From the NCBI RefSeq assembly GCF_000510645.1, contig NZ_KI783301.1, positions 2,611,151 to 2,675,150 of the forward strand: 64,000 bases of DNA, given 5' to 3'. Positions 48,976 to 58,177 of the stretch are shown here, piece by piece; position 1 is the stretch's first letter; the number at the start of each line of letters is the position of its first letter. This stretch comes from Thermicanus aegyptius DSM 12793 (GTDB lineage Bacteria; Bacillota; Bacilli; Thermicanales; Thermicanaceae). The position numbers and the translations under genes are program-made. The notes beneath the pieces were generated by a model. It was given only the letters and a program-made list of their open reading frames with translations. It made no database searches and had not been told where the DNA came from.

Positions 48976-49959
48976 TTAACGAGCGATATTGTGGCAACTT
49001 AAAGGAACGTATCCCTTTTTCGCAGCTTCTTTTTCACTGGTGAACGTTTCCTCTACGGGGTATGGAAACGAGCAGGTGCTGTGGTAATACACCTTCATTC
49101 CGTTTTTCACCGCTCCGACGATGAACGGCTGCTTTAGCACTCGGCTGCCGCCCAGCGCGTAGTTGTTGTAGAATCGTTGTCCGACCGGGATTCCCTGCAG
49201 AAAAGCCATCACGCCGACGTCGTCGATCGTGTTGCTCCAATCCTCTCCAGATATCACAGGAAGCGAAAAGGTGTAGGAAATTCCCACACGGGCGGCGTAT
49301 TCGTTGTGCCGGTTGATCCGGTACGCCAGTTCGTTCTGGATTGCGTTTACGATGGTGCTGCGCCGCACCTGTTCAAATTTGTCCGGATCGCGCAGCAGAG
49401 GGACGATGGTATCCTCCGCGATTTCACTTCGAAAGCCCTCAACCCATCTCTGACTGCCCGCCTCATAGGCGATCACATAATCATCCAGCGTAAACGACAG
49501 GCTGTTCCCCCGCGCGTCGGCATATGCGTACGGTTTTTTCGGTCCCCATACGGAGCGCATCTCCGTTTCGCCTTCCGCGTTCGTGAACTCTTCTTCGGCA
49601 TAGACGTAAAAACCGTCATACCCGATGATAACCACGGCCGGAATATAACGGTTCAGCACACCTTGGGAAACCGGATCGTCGGCAATACCGAAGTTCATGT
49701 AGAGCGTCCGGTAGAACGTGTCAATCGCTTCTTCCTTGTTCACCCTGACCCGTTTCAGCGAATCGTATTGCGCTTCCCGCCCCGGATCGACGTTCATGAT
49801 CAGCGCCCTGGCCGCATCGTCCACTGCTGCGTCAAGTGCCGCGTCGTACCGCAATTCGGTGATCATCGTTTTTCGCTGCATCTGAGTTTCCGTTTGATTC
49901 ACCATATAGAAGGGAAACAGGATGAGCACCCCGACGATGGCCCAGTTAATCATCTTCAT
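48976..49959 (-). CDS. TadE/TadG-like membrane-anchored pseudopilin
   Basis: This protein of about 327 residues has one N-terminal hydrophobic helix (MKMINWAIVGVLILFPFYMV) and a large extracytoplasmic domain (YDAALDAAVDDAARALI, YDGFYVYAEEEF). This layout fits TadG/TadE-type minor components. ATG 49959 after GGGGGGATGG is preferred over 49998; it overlaps the upstream gene by 14 bp. Confidence 0.6.
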   Translation of the reverse strand: MKMINWAIVGVLILFPFYMVNQTETQMQRKTMITELRYDAALDAAVDDAARALIMNVDPGREAQYDSLKRVRVNKEEAIDTFYRTLYMNFGIADDPVSQGVLNRYIPAVVIIGYDGFYVYAEEEFTNAEGETEMRSVWGPKKPYAYADARGNSLSFTLDDYVIAYEAGSQRWVEGFRSEIAEDTIVPLLRDPDKFEQVRRSTIVNAIQNELAYRINRHNEYAARVGISYTFSLPVISGEDWSNTIDDVGVMAFLQGIPVGQRFYNNYALGGSRVLKQPFIVGAVKNGMKVYYHSTCSFPYPVEETFTSEKEAAKKGYVPLSCHNIAR

Positions 49960-50494
49960 TCCGGACCATCCCCCCGTACGTAATGAAGATTTTGACATGG
50001 GTACTACCGGCGTTGTTCAAGAAATCGTGCAGAATCGTTCCGTTCGTCCGGTTCGTGTTTTTTACCAAAACATAAAAGGTATCGCCCACCGACAGCCTGT
50101 AGCGACGCGACCGGTCGTCTTTCCCCGCGGCATTGTCGGGGAACAAAACCGGCAAAATTTGCGCGTTAAAGAACATCTCATAATGAACCGCGTATTCACC
50201 ACGGAACGTCTCCGGCCGCAACGGATCGTCATAAACCGGATCGTACCGTTTGTGACCGTGCTCCATTTGAATGTCATAGGTGTTGCCTGTGGCGCTTAGC
50301 GTCTGCACAAAGTCGTTGTACATCTCCGGAGAAATGTACCCCTTGTCCCGGACCGCGTCGACAAACGCGGTCACCGCGCGCAGCGCGACCAGTTCCGATA
50401 CGTCGTCCTGATGGTCAAACGCGGCGGAGATCGGGAAAATGTACAACAGAAGGACCGCGATCAGGATGGCAAACACTTTTGAGATGCTGTTCAC
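49946..50494 (-). CDS. Exported/membrane-anchored protein of the pilus locus
   Basis: This protein of about 182 residues has an N-terminal hydrophobic helix (FAILIAVLLLYIFPISAAF) and a soluble extracytoplasmic domain. GTG 50494 behind GGGGGAGG is the better start; GTG 50500 is possible. Role as minor pilin or assembly factor is inferred from position. Confidence 0.6.
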   Translation of the reverse strand: MNSISKVFAILIAVLLLYIFPISAAFDHQDDVSELVALRAVTAFVDAVRDKGYISPEMYNDFVQTLSATGNTYDIQMEHGHKRYDPVYDDPLRPETFRGEYAVHYEMFFNAQILPVLFPDNAAGKDDRSRRYRLSVGDTFYVLVKNTNRTNGTILHDFLNNAGSTHVKIFITYGGMVRNEDD

Positions 50495-50509
50495 ACCCAC
50501 CTCCCCCTC

Positions 50510-50899
50510 TCAAATCGAGGTAAACACCACGCGCGTCAATTCTCCGTTCTGCCCCCGTTGATAGAATGGTTTGTACCTGCCGTTCACCTGGATGCCGGAC
50601 AACCGGACATCCTCCTTTTCCAGATCCGGCGGGTACACCGTGCCGTTCACAACCAGTTCCACCCCGATGTCCCGGATTTGCGCGACGGACTGCAAAACTA
50701 CGGCGCCCGACACGCTGCCGTCACCCGCCAGCGGAGACAACGTGGAATGAATATTGGGGTCCGCCATTTGGTTGGACTCATACGTCCACTTCAGTGCGGC
50801 GGATCCGCTTTGAAACAGCATCAGGCCCACCGTGACGGCCGCCACGAACATCAGACAAGCCGCGCTCATTTCGATCATCGTTCGGACGGAATGTCCCAT
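50510..50899 (-). CDS. Small TadE-like pseudopilin
   Basis: This 129-residue protein has an N-terminal helix (MIEMSAACLMFVAAVTVGLMLF) containing the Glu-containing entry into the hydrophobic stretch seen in prepilins, followed by a small beta domain. AAGGAGGAACAG precedes ATG 50899. It sits immediately after the terminator that follows the pilin-like gene. Confidence 0.55.
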   Translation of the reverse strand: MGHSVRTMIEMSAACLMFVAAVTVGLMLFQSGSAALKWTYESNQMADPNIHSTLSPLAGDGSVSGAVVLQSVAQIRDIGVELVVNGTVYPPDLEKEDVRLSGIQVNGRYKPFYQRGQNGELTRVVFTSI

Positions 50900-50915
50900 T
50901 GTCTGTTCCTCCTTG

Positions 50916-50947
50916 CAAAACCGGGCTCCCCCATAAGGAGGAGCCCG
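50916..50947 (-). terminator. Strong hairpin after the pilin-like gene
   Basis: Minus strand CGGGCTCCTCC-TTAT-GGGGGAGCCCG (one G-U) followed by GTTTTGC, in the 65-bp gap between the pilin-like gene and the next gene. Confidence 0.75.
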
Positions 50948-50964
50948 CCATCCAACATGCATCG

Positions 50965-51444
50965 TTACTGTTGCACAAACACAATGCCGCGAATCACGTT
51001 GCTCCGGTCTCTCACCAGCTGCGCCCGGAACTTGCCGCTCGGATTCACATAGTTGATGTCCGCTTCGTCCATCGCGTCTGCAATCGTTCCAGGTGCGGGG
51101 CCGATGACGGAACCATACGTGACACTGTCTACGGGCACACCGGTATTAATCACTTTGCCGTACCATTGCCCGGCCGGATTTTTTCCCGTCACGATCTGAA
51201 TCCCGAATTGATCCTGATCGGAAAATTTGCGGAGGGCGTTCAACACCTGACTGCCGGAGACAAGCGTATTATCATACACCGTAAACGCCGTTTGGGAAAG
51301 TTCGGTTTGAATGTTGGAGAAATTGTTTTGCGCCGCTTTCGTCGCTTCCTGAGCGGAAATAAACATGACGACCGCAATCGTGATCAGGGCGATGGCGAGA
51401 AAAATGCCGGCTGCCATCACCAGCGCTTTTTGGGCGTTGGACAT
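50965..51444 (-). CDS. Probable major pilin of the Tad-like system
   Basis: This 159-residue protein begins MSNAQKALVMAAGIFLAIAL, a short polar leader and a long hydrophobic helix like a class III/type IV pilin N-terminus, followed by a soluble domain rich in Asn/Gln/Thr. A canonical G/A-x4-(E) cleavage motif is not obvious, so processing by the prepilin peptidase encoded at 60.3 kb is inferred. ATG 51444 follows AAAGGAGTGA. It is bracketed by two terminator hairpins, as expected for an abundantly made pilin. Confidence 0.6.
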   Translation of the reverse strand: MSNAQKALVMAAGIFLAIALITIAVVMFISAQEATKAAQNNFSNIQTELSQTAFTVYDNTLVSGSQVLNALRKFSDQDQFGIQIVTGKNPAGQWYGKVINTGVPVDSVTYGSVIGPAPGTIADAMDEADINYVNPSGKFRAQLVRDRSNVIRGIVFVQQ

Positions 51445-51489
51445 CGTTTCGTTCACTCCTTTTGGAATGGATCAGAATGTTGAAGAAAA

Positions 51490-51516
51490 AGAAAAAAGCC
51501 TTCGGAATGAAGGCTT
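51490..51516 (-). terminator. Terminator between platform and pilin genes
   Basis: Minus strand AGCCTTC-ATTCC-GAAGGCT forms a perfect 7-bp stem followed by TTTTTC, 14 bp after the stop of the fused TadB-TadC-like gene. Confidence 0.75.
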
Positions 51517-51530
51517 CGGGCAATGACCCG

Positions 51531-53606
51531 CTATTGAATTCGGTGAATTTGTTCATAGTACACCGACATTTGACTCAGGCTGACGTACACGAGCGGGAAA
51601 ACGAGGTACAAAAAAATGAGGGACACCATCGGCGCAAAACCGATCATTTTCCCCCAACCCGCTTTCGTTTCGATCAACCGTTCATAATCCTGCTTGCGCT
51701 GCTCCCGCATAAACTCCCGCTCCGATTCCAGATCGTCGAACGCCCTGCGGATCGGAACGCTTTCCGCGGCCAACTGCAGCCTGTCCACGATACGGGCAAA
51801 GGGCGCAAACGGCGCCTCTTCCTTCAGCCGTTCCAAAGCTTGCTCCGCGCCATGTTCGTAATGCAACAGGCACTGCTGGAGCGGTTCCTTAAAAATAAAA
51901 GCGAACCGTTCCATCCATTCCAGCAGTTGTTCCACGGAGATGCGGTCCATTTCCGACAGCATGGCGATGACGGCGTGAAACTGGTCCACTTCGTGTTTCA
52001 TCTCCATTTGTCTGAGCCGTCTCCGGAACAGAAGCATCCACACGGGGACAAAATAGCCGCCCCAGCCGATCAGCAGGCTGAGCATCACCTCCCACCATTT
52101 CAGATATTCCTGATTCAGCGCCTCCAGCTTTCGCAGGATGCGCTGCGCGGCAGCATGAAGCTGCTGCTCGTTCTGCGCAAACTCCGGTTCTTGCCGCAAT
52201 CGGGAAAGGACCGCTTCATAAATCCGGCTTTTCGCTTCCTTTACGTCCGCCAAAATTTTGCGGTCCAGTGCCGCCGCATCCCTGGCCGCTTTCGCCTCTT
52301 CCGGAGAAAGGCGTCCGAACATCGTGTCCGGCTTGTCCCATGCATACAGAAGCTGATGCGTCGCCACCGCATGAAGCGTCACAAACAGCGCAATGGACAA
52401 CAAAAATCCGAGGACGCTCACCGCCACCCGCTGAACATAAAACCACTCCAAACGAAGCGGCGAGCTCGTTTCCTTAAGCAGCATGGTGCAGCGGGCGTAC
52501 TCTTTACTTCCGGGGCCGGGCATGATCCGATCGACCAGCCATTGAACCCAGGGAACCTGATACGCCCGTTGTTCCCATGGTTTTCGCCTCCGCGCCGCCG
52601 GCTGTTCCCGGTCCAGTTCCCGCATGTGGCGCAGCAGGACGTACGATCCGAGAACAATCAGCAGAACGACGATTCTGGACATCCAGCCGAGTTTGCCGGC
52701 GTAGAATGCGTCCATCGCCGGAAAGTAACTTCTTGCCCAGTTTTCGATCGGCTTCGTGAAGAGAAGCGGAATCAGCGCGATGGCGGTCAGACCTTGCAAC
52801 AGGAAACTCAGTTTCTCCCGCCGCAAAATGGCCAGGTTCAGTTCGCCGGTAAGCTGGCCGAGGGCTTTCAAGTACACCGACCCGTGCTGCGTCATTTTAT
52901 CCCCGTATTCCCTGACCAGATGGGAAATGCCCGCCAGTCCCTTCAAAAAGCGGTTCGGCGCGGCCTCGTAATATTGCTCCAGCCTTTCCTCCGGGTTGCT
53001 GGACGTCAGCACCTCGTAAATTTCCCGCGCATGCAGCGCCATTTCGTGCGGCGCGGTTTCCGCCGCGTCGTAAATCGCTTCCTCGACCATCCCGTGACGG
53101 TGGTAGTGATGCCTCACATCGGTGAGAAAATGGCGAAGCTGATGAAGCTGGCGGTTTTCCAGGCGGTGAACGAACGCATCGGCCATCACCCCGTGTCCGA
53201 CCCATATCCCGGTCGCAAGCAGGAGCAGCATCAGCACATCGTCGGTGATCCACAGAAGCGGCACAACGGCCGCGAGCAACACCCCCCACACCGCGAGAGC
53301 CAGCTTGACCGTTTCCAGCCGCAGTTTCCATTCGTCAACCACATGCAGCACCGCAAGCCGCCTGCGGATCCCCATCAAGTACATCCGCAGCAACGGAACC
53401 TTGGCGCACCAGACGTAAATTTTCTGAAAAAAGCTGTACGCGGCCTGCCGGCGCGACGCTTTGTCCGGGAGCCGCAACTCTTCGTATTCCCGGACCGATC
53501 CGGCGCCGGTGTTTTTTCGGGACACCATTTGAAACAAAAGCGCGGCGAGCATAAAGAACGCGACGGAAAATCCGAACGCGAACGTCAGCCAAGTTTTAAG
53601 CTCCAT
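51531..53606 (-). CDS. TadB-TadC-like inner-membrane platform (fused)
   Basis: This 691-residue protein has hydrophobic helices near residues 5-28, 105-150, 275-295, 315-335, 410-435 and at the C-terminus. Two type II secretion F-like modules follow one another (a helical-bundle region around 150-250 and a second around 530-650), whereas TadB and TadC are usually separate ~300-residue proteins. It would anchor the pilus motor in the membrane. It overlaps the TadA gene by 11 bp. Confidence 0.75.
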   Translation of the reverse strand: MELKTWLTFAFGFSVAFFMLAALLFQMVSRKNTGAGSVREYEELRLPDKASRRQAAYSFFQKIYVWCAKVPLLRMYLMGIRRRLAVLHVVDEWKLRLETVKLALAVWGVLLAAVVPLLWITDDVLMLLLLATGIWVGHGVMADAFVHRLENRQLHQLRHFLTDVRHHYHRHGMVEEAIYDAAETAPHEMALHAREIYEVLTSSNPEERLEQYYEAAPNRFLKGLAGISHLVREYGDKMTQHGSVYLKALGQLTGELNLAILRREKLSFLLQGLTAIALIPLLFTKPIENWARSYFPAMDAFYAGKLGWMSRIVVLLIVLGSYVLLRHMRELDREQPAARRRKPWEQRAYQVPWVQWLVDRIMPGPGSKEYARCTMLLKETSSPLRLEWFYVQRVAVSVLGFLLSIALFVTLHAVATHQLLYAWDKPDTMFGRLSPEEAKAARDAAALDRKILADVKEAKSRIYEAVLSRLRQEPEFAQNEQQLHAAAQRILRKLEALNQEYLKWWEVMLSLLIGWGGYFVPVWMLLFRRRLRQMEMKHEVDQFHAVIAMLSEMDRISVEQLLEWMERFAFIFKEPLQQCLLHYEHGAEQALERLKEEAPFAPFARIVDRLQLAAESVPIRRAFDDLESEREFMREQRKQDYERLIETKAGWGKMIGFAPMVSLIFLYLVFPLVYVSLSQMSVYYEQIHRIQ

Positions 53607-55476
53607 CTTCCGCCTTCACCCCCCAATGGGCGGCCAGAAACGACCGGAACGCCTGGCGGTCGGTCTCGGACATCTGCTCGAGCATTTCCCGCACCGTCCG
53701 TTCGGAAATCGGATGAACCGCCACATAGCGGCCGTCCCGGTACTCGATCACGTTCCGCGCTTCGTACAGCGCCCGGTCCGTGCTGCGGCGGAAATACTCG
53801 GCGGCCGTGTCCATGAACCGCTCCAGTTTTTGCTCCAGCGTCCGGGCGTTCCGGTAATCGGCGGGGTACGGCACGTCCTGATCCAACGGAACGCATTCCG
53901 TGATGCGTTCAATGTAACGGTGACCGTTATAATCTTTTTTCAGATGGATGTCGAAATGAAGGACGCTGATCACCTGCTGCTCCGCCACCTTCTCGTTGTG
54001 GAACACGCCGGTTTTGAGCAGGGAATTGCGGAGCGAGAACACCAGATCCCGGAACGTTTTCGCGTGGTGCGTAAACAGCGTGAAGAGCGATGCGACCTGC
54101 GACATTTGAATCATCCACGCCGCCACCGGATCGGTGGCCACCTCGCCGAGAATGTTGACGGTTCCGTCGGTCTTCTTCTGAATGTCGAGGCCCTCCTGGC
54201 CGGAGATCGTTTCCGTTTCCCGCAAGCTCAAAATGTTGCGGTCCCTGTAGATTTTCCGCAGATGCAGTTCAAAGGTCATTTCCTGCACCCGGATCGTGAA
54301 AGTTGCGGGAATATACCGCACCATCGCCATGAGAAGCGTCGTTTTCCCGCTGCCCTGCGCGCCGGTAATCGCCGTAATCCGCGCGCCTTTGACGAGAAAC
54401 GGAATGAGCCCGATGGGAAGTTCGGAGTTTTTGTCCCGAATAAGTTGCTCCAGAGTCGCATTTTGCACGTCGAATTTGCGCACAAAAAACGCCCACGATT
54501 CGGAGAACCGGGGGCGCAGAACCACCACGCGGGAGCCGTCCGCCATTTCGTTGACTTTGTAGCCGTTGGCTTCGGACAACTGGCCGGGATAATTGAACTT
54601 GTAAATGTTTTGGCACACCCGCTTTAATTCCCGCTCCGACCCGAACGAGAGGAAAGCGAGATGGATCGACTTGCCTTTGTAAAAAATCCAGACGCTGTCA
54701 TGGGATTTCGGCACTTCCCTGAGCAGCGAATCCGCCCCGAATTCCCATTCCCCTTCCCAGATGGCCGGAGGGAGACCGGAAACGCCGCCCGATACGCCGT
54801 CGATCCGCATGTCCCGGATTTCGTCCACGACGCCGAATCCCTTGTAGTTTTGGTAGATCCGCTGAACGACAATGTGCAGCTTGTCCTCAAACCGCAGGCG
54901 TCGCGCTTCCTTTTTATAAATCTCGTGAATTTCCTCCGCCGTAATCCGGTACGATTCCGTTTTCCCGTCCTCGATCAGGCGTTTCGGCCGGTCCAGATCG
55001 TACTTGCGGATCAGTTCGCCGAGCGCGTCGGGCCCGTACCGTTTTTTGTACTGGTACAGTAAAATCTCGAACTGGTCCTGCGGCGAAAGTTCGTACGGAT
55101 CGTCAAACGGGATGATTCGGTTGATGTTGGATTCGTCCAGCTTGTACGTCTGCAGGAGCAGATCGAACACAAACTGTTTGACGTACGCCTTGTCCCGTAT
55201 ATCGCCGGAGGTGCATCCGCGAAGCGCCTTTTTCAGTTCCGCCCGCTTGTTTTTGCGGCGGCGCAGTTCTTCTTCGGACAGGCCGAGATCGTACAGGTTG
55301 CTGGTCGTTAGGTGATGCAGCGCCTGTTTCACGTACTCGGTCATCGCTTCGATCGTGTACATCCTCTCTTCCGCCGGCGGTTTCTTCGGTTTGCGTTCGC
55401 TCATGCGGAAATAGAGCAACGCGCCGGCAAGGGCAAGCAACAGAACCGTTAGGAGTCCGTTCAGCACCTGCGCCAT
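53596..55476 (-). CDS. tadA: TadA/CpaF-type secretion ATPase
   Basis: This 626-residue ATPase has an unusual N-terminal membrane helix (LLTVLLLALAGALLYFRM), a long N-terminal domain, then the VirB11/PulE core with Walker A TGAQGSGKTTLL (about 375-386), a Walker-B-like ILGEVATDPVA (about 440-450) and His-box LFTHHAKTFRDLV. TadA homologues normally lack a membrane anchor. It drives pilus assembly with the platform protein encoded next. AAGGGGGAGTGACGC precedes the ATG. Confidence 0.88.
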   Translation of the reverse strand: MAQVLNGLLTVLLLALAGALLYFRMSERKPKKPPAEERMYTIEAMTEYVKQALHHLTTSNLYDLGLSEEELRRRKNKRAELKKALRGCTSGDIRDKAYVKQFVFDLLLQTYKLDESNINRIIPFDDPYELSPQDQFEILLYQYKKRYGPDALGELIRKYDLDRPKRLIEDGKTESYRITAEEIHEIYKKEARRLRFEDKLHIVVQRIYQNYKGFGVVDEIRDMRIDGVSGGVSGLPPAIWEGEWEFGADSLLREVPKSHDSVWIFYKGKSIHLAFLSFGSERELKRVCQNIYKFNYPGQLSEANGYKVNEMADGSRVVVLRPRFSESWAFFVRKFDVQNATLEQLIRDKNSELPIGLIPFLVKGARITAITGAQGSGKTTLLMAMVRYIPATFTIRVQEMTFELHLRKIYRDRNILSLRETETISGQEGLDIQKKTDGTVNILGEVATDPVAAWMIQMSQVASLFTLFTHHAKTFRDLVFSLRNSLLKTGVFHNEKVAEQQVISVLHFDIHLKKDYNGHRYIERITECVPLDQDVPYPADYRNARTLEQKLERFMDTAAEYFRRSTDRALYEARNVIEYRDGRYVAVHPISERTVREMLEQMSETDRQAFRSFLAAHWGVKAEDGA

Positions 55477-55479
55477 GCG

Positions 55480-56322
55480 TCACTCCCCCTTCCCGCCAAA
55501 AAACGGCTTGTTCAACCCGCCCCATTCGATGACCGCCTTCGCCGCGGCACGCACACTTTGCACGAAAAAATGGTTCTCGTGATCGCGGGGAACGTTGCGG
55601 TTGCGAAAACAAAAATCGATCGCGCGTCCCTCCCGCGTCGCATCCATCCAGCCGGCATTGTGCGGAACCGGAAGGAGCGGCTCCTTCACCCTGTACCTTC
55701 GCGCAATATTTTTCGCGGTATAGGAAGAGTAACGATCGTACTGGCCGAGCAACAGGATCCGTTTTTTGCCGCCCGGCCGTTCATCCGCTTCCTGATGCCC
55801 GAAGAACCGATCCAACACCAAGCGGTTCTGATTCAAATTCACGACGACCAGGTCCGCATGTTGCAGCAACGTTTGTGTCCAGGCGGAACCGGTGCCGCTT
55901 CCCCCGTCGATCAGAACCAGGTCATAGGTTGAACCCGCCGTTTCCAGCAGAAGCGGAAGCACGTCTTTCATGCCGGGCACAAACACTTTGTCCGGCTTGT
56001 TCGAACCCGGCAGCAGATCCAGCCGATCCTTGAGCAACGGGACGGTGTAGTCCCGGACCATGGCCGGCGTAAGCTTCCGGTTGCGCAGCAGCCGTTCCAG
56101 CGCATCAATGCCGGTGTCTGCCGCATGGGCCAGTTCGTCTCCCTCTTGCGTCCGCCGCCGGATCAGCGCCTGTTCCAAACTGGCGCGGCGGCTTTGCAAA
56201 TGCCCGAACAAAAGCAGGGAGGACGAATATTCGAGACCCAGCAAAGCCGACAGGGCGACGAGATTGGACGTGGTCCCGGTTTGGCCCGGCACCGGGCTCC
56301 AGAACACAACACTAAGCCCCAC
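55480..56322 (-). CDS. TadZ/MinD-like protein with degenerate P-loop
   Basis: This 280-residue protein has a MinD/ParA fold. The Walker A is PGQTGTTSN (no deviant KGG and no catalytic Lys), with a Walker B-like LVLIDGGSGTG. TadZ proteins locate the pilus machine at a site in the cell. GTG 56322 after GGAGGGATC overlaps the upstream gene by 11 bp. Confidence 0.7.
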   Translation of the reverse strand: MGLSVVFWSPVPGQTGTTSNLVALSALLGLEYSSSLLLFGHLQSRRASLEQALIRRRTQEGDELAHAADTGIDALERLLRNRKLTPAMVRDYTVPLLKDRLDLLPGSNKPDKVFVPGMKDVLPLLLETAGSTYDLVLIDGGSGTGSAWTQTLLQHADLVVVNLNQNRLVLDRFFGHQEADERPGGKKRILLLGQYDRYSSYTAKNIARRYRVKEPLLPVPHNAGWMDATREGRAIDFCFRNRNVPRDHENHFFVQSVRAAAKAVIEWGGLNKPFFGGKGE

Positions 56323-57034
56323 GCCGATCCCTCCTCATCCGTTTCCACGCTCTTTTCACCGTCCGGCCGTCCAGCCCGAACAGCACTTGGGCCAGCCATT
56401 GCACGTTTTTGGCATACGTTCCGGACAGTCCTTTTACGCTCACGCGTTCCTGGTGTTGATTGCCGATCATCACCGAAAGATCCTGATCCGAAAGCGGAAT
56501 CCGGAATACCGGTTCCTCCCACCGGATGTGGAAACCTGAATAAAAGGAATCAAAATACGCTTCGGGGATCGTGCTTTCCACAAACGGGCACCACATTTTG
56601 AAACACACAAGCGGCTGTTCGCTTGCCTTGTCCAAACCGAGCCGCCGCATCAGGTCCGCGTTTTTTTGCAAGGTCAACTTCTCAAAGCCGCCGCACCAGA
56701 CATAGTGATCGAAAGCTGGCAAATGCCGCCCGACAAATTCGGAATGATCCGTATCCAAAAGCAACACGTCGTAATGCGGCCATCCGCCTTCCGTTTGGTT
56801 CACGTGCCGATCCAACTGCCCATATGTCAAAAATCCGACAGCCACGTCAAAGCCTTCAAACTCCGTCACAAAAGCTCCCGGACGGTCGTCAGTCCGCGGC
56901 AAATATCCCAGCACCGTTTGCGCCATCGACGAATCGACCAGCAGTACGCGTTGCCCCGCCGCCGCCAGCAATTTGCCCAGCGCTAGAAGCAAGTGGCTTT
57001 TGTCCGTCGCACCGAGAAAAGCGATCTTTTTCAT
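56312..57034 (-). CDS. Second ParA/MinD-fold protein, P-loop degenerate
   Basis: This 240-residue protein starts KKIAFLGATDKSHLLLALGKLL, a ParA-type first strand with the P-loop glycines mostly lost, then VLLVDSS and DVLLLDTDHSEF. Probably a non-ATPase partner of the neighbouring TadZ-like and CpaE-like proteins. Confidence 0.65.
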   Translation of the reverse strand: MKKIAFLGATDKSHLLLALGKLLAAAGQRVLLVDSSMAQTVLGYLPRTDDRPGAFVTEFEGFDVAVGFLTYGQLDRHVNQTEGGWPHYDVLLLDTDHSEFVGRHLPAFDHYVWCGGFEKLTLQKNADLMRRLGLDKASEQPLVCFKMWCPFVESTIPEAYFDSFYSGFHIRWEEPVFRIPLSDQDLSVMIGNQHQERVSVKGLSGTYAKNVQWLAQVLFGLDGRTVKRAWKRMRRDRRGA

Positions 57035-57046
57035 AATGCCCTCCCT

Positions 57047-58150
57047 TTACGAAGCCGAAGGCGGCTGGTTAAACACATCTTCCAGTTTATTTGCCGGTGG
57101 CTTTTCTTGACCGTTTTCCGGCGGCATTTCCTTCGTTTCCCCCGGAGATGCTTCGGGCACCGGCGACGGTTGGCCGGCGGCGGGATCGTTCCCGGGCCGG
57201 GCTTGTCCGTTTTCCTGACCGGCCGGCGGCTCAGCCGGCGGTTGGATGGTTTGGCGGCTCGCGTTGTTTTGCTGCGTGGCGATCCGCTCGTTTTGAAGTT
57301 GCTGTTGGACCGTGACGCTGCCATGGACCACCTTCATTTTATCCACGTCGCTCATGGCTTTCAGATCGTTGTCCAAGCGGGTCCGAAGCTGTCTGGCCAG
57401 TTCCGTCTTCGCGGTTTCCAAAATGTTCGGATCCGTTTCCATCAGGTTCAGCACTTTCGGATTGGGCGGATAGTTGGGAATGGCCGCCTCCTGCATGCCC
57501 GGATCCACGTACGCGAGGGCGTACAATTTCGCTCCTTGCAGGTAGGCGTCGATGATGGCGCTGGAAGCCATCAGGATTTCCCGTTCATCCATCGTGTACC
57601 AAACGATATTGCCCGACAGTTCCTGCACTTTCTTTTTGGAAAGGACAATATAGTCCTGGCCGGTTGGGAAGTTGATCCGCACGTCCACGTACTGGCCTTT
57701 TTGCAGGTTGGTCGGAAGCTGAATGACGTTAAATTCCTGCAGCCGCAAATCCCTCGGAACGGGGCCTTCCTCAAACAGCATGGAGGACACAAGCGGTGTG
57801 TTGGCGCGCAATTCGATTTTTGTGACTTTCCCGACCGCCTGCTTCGGATCGGTGATCAGGTTTTCCGAAACCAGATCCGCGGCAAGGTCAAGCACCCGTA
57901 AATCTTCGGTCTTTAGCACCGTTCCGGCCGGGAGATCGCGAACAACTACAACCATCCTCGTTTTTTGGGCTGCTTCCCGGTTTTGGAGTTCCTGGATCCT
58001 TGCTTCGTATTCAGCTTTCATCTGGGCTGTGGTTTCTTTGGTTTGCAAAAAGCTGTACAGCACCATGCCGGTGGCAAAAAACAAAATGATCAAAATACAT
58101 ACGAACGAAATCATGATGATTCGTTTTCGTTGTTGTCCCCTAAATGGCAT
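57047..58150 (-). CDS. cpaB: CpaB/RcpC-like SAF-domain protein
   Basis: This 367-residue protein has an N-terminal membrane helix (IIMISFVCILIILFFATGM), a coiled segment, a SAF domain (about 60-120; VVVRDLPAGTVLKTEDL) and a C-terminal Pro/Gly/Gln/Glu-rich tail. CpaB links the Tad machine across the wall. In Bacillota it must work without an outer membrane; the low-complexity tail may span the peptidoglycan. Confidence 0.85.
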   Translation of the reverse strand: MPFRGQQRKRIIMISFVCILIILFFATGMVLYSFLQTKETTAQMKAEYEARIQELQNREAAQKTRMVVVVRDLPAGTVLKTEDLRVLDLAADLVSENLITDPKQAVGKVTKIELRANTPLVSSMLFEEGPVPRDLRLQEFNVIQLPTNLQKGQYVDVRINFPTGQDYIVLSKKKVQELSGNIVWYTMDEREILMASSAIIDAYLQGAKLYALAYVDPGMQEAAIPNYPPNPKVLNLMETDPNILETAKTELARQLRTRLDNDLKAMSDVDKMKVVHGSVTVQQQLQNERIATQQNNASRQTIQPPAEPPAGQENGQARPGNDPAAGQPSPVPEASPGETKEMPPENGQEKPPANKLEDVFNQPPSAS

Positions 58151-58177
58151 GTCTCTTCATTGCTCCTTTCCATATGG

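Noticed and set aside
51462-53816. 784-codon plus-strand open frame
   Set aside because: Antisense to the fused TadB-TadC-like gene and TadA end; composition is His/Arg/Pro-rich without domain motifs, a codon-bias shadow.
56993-57901. 302-codon plus-strand frame
   Set aside because: Antisense of cpaB, Arg/Phe/His-rich shadow.
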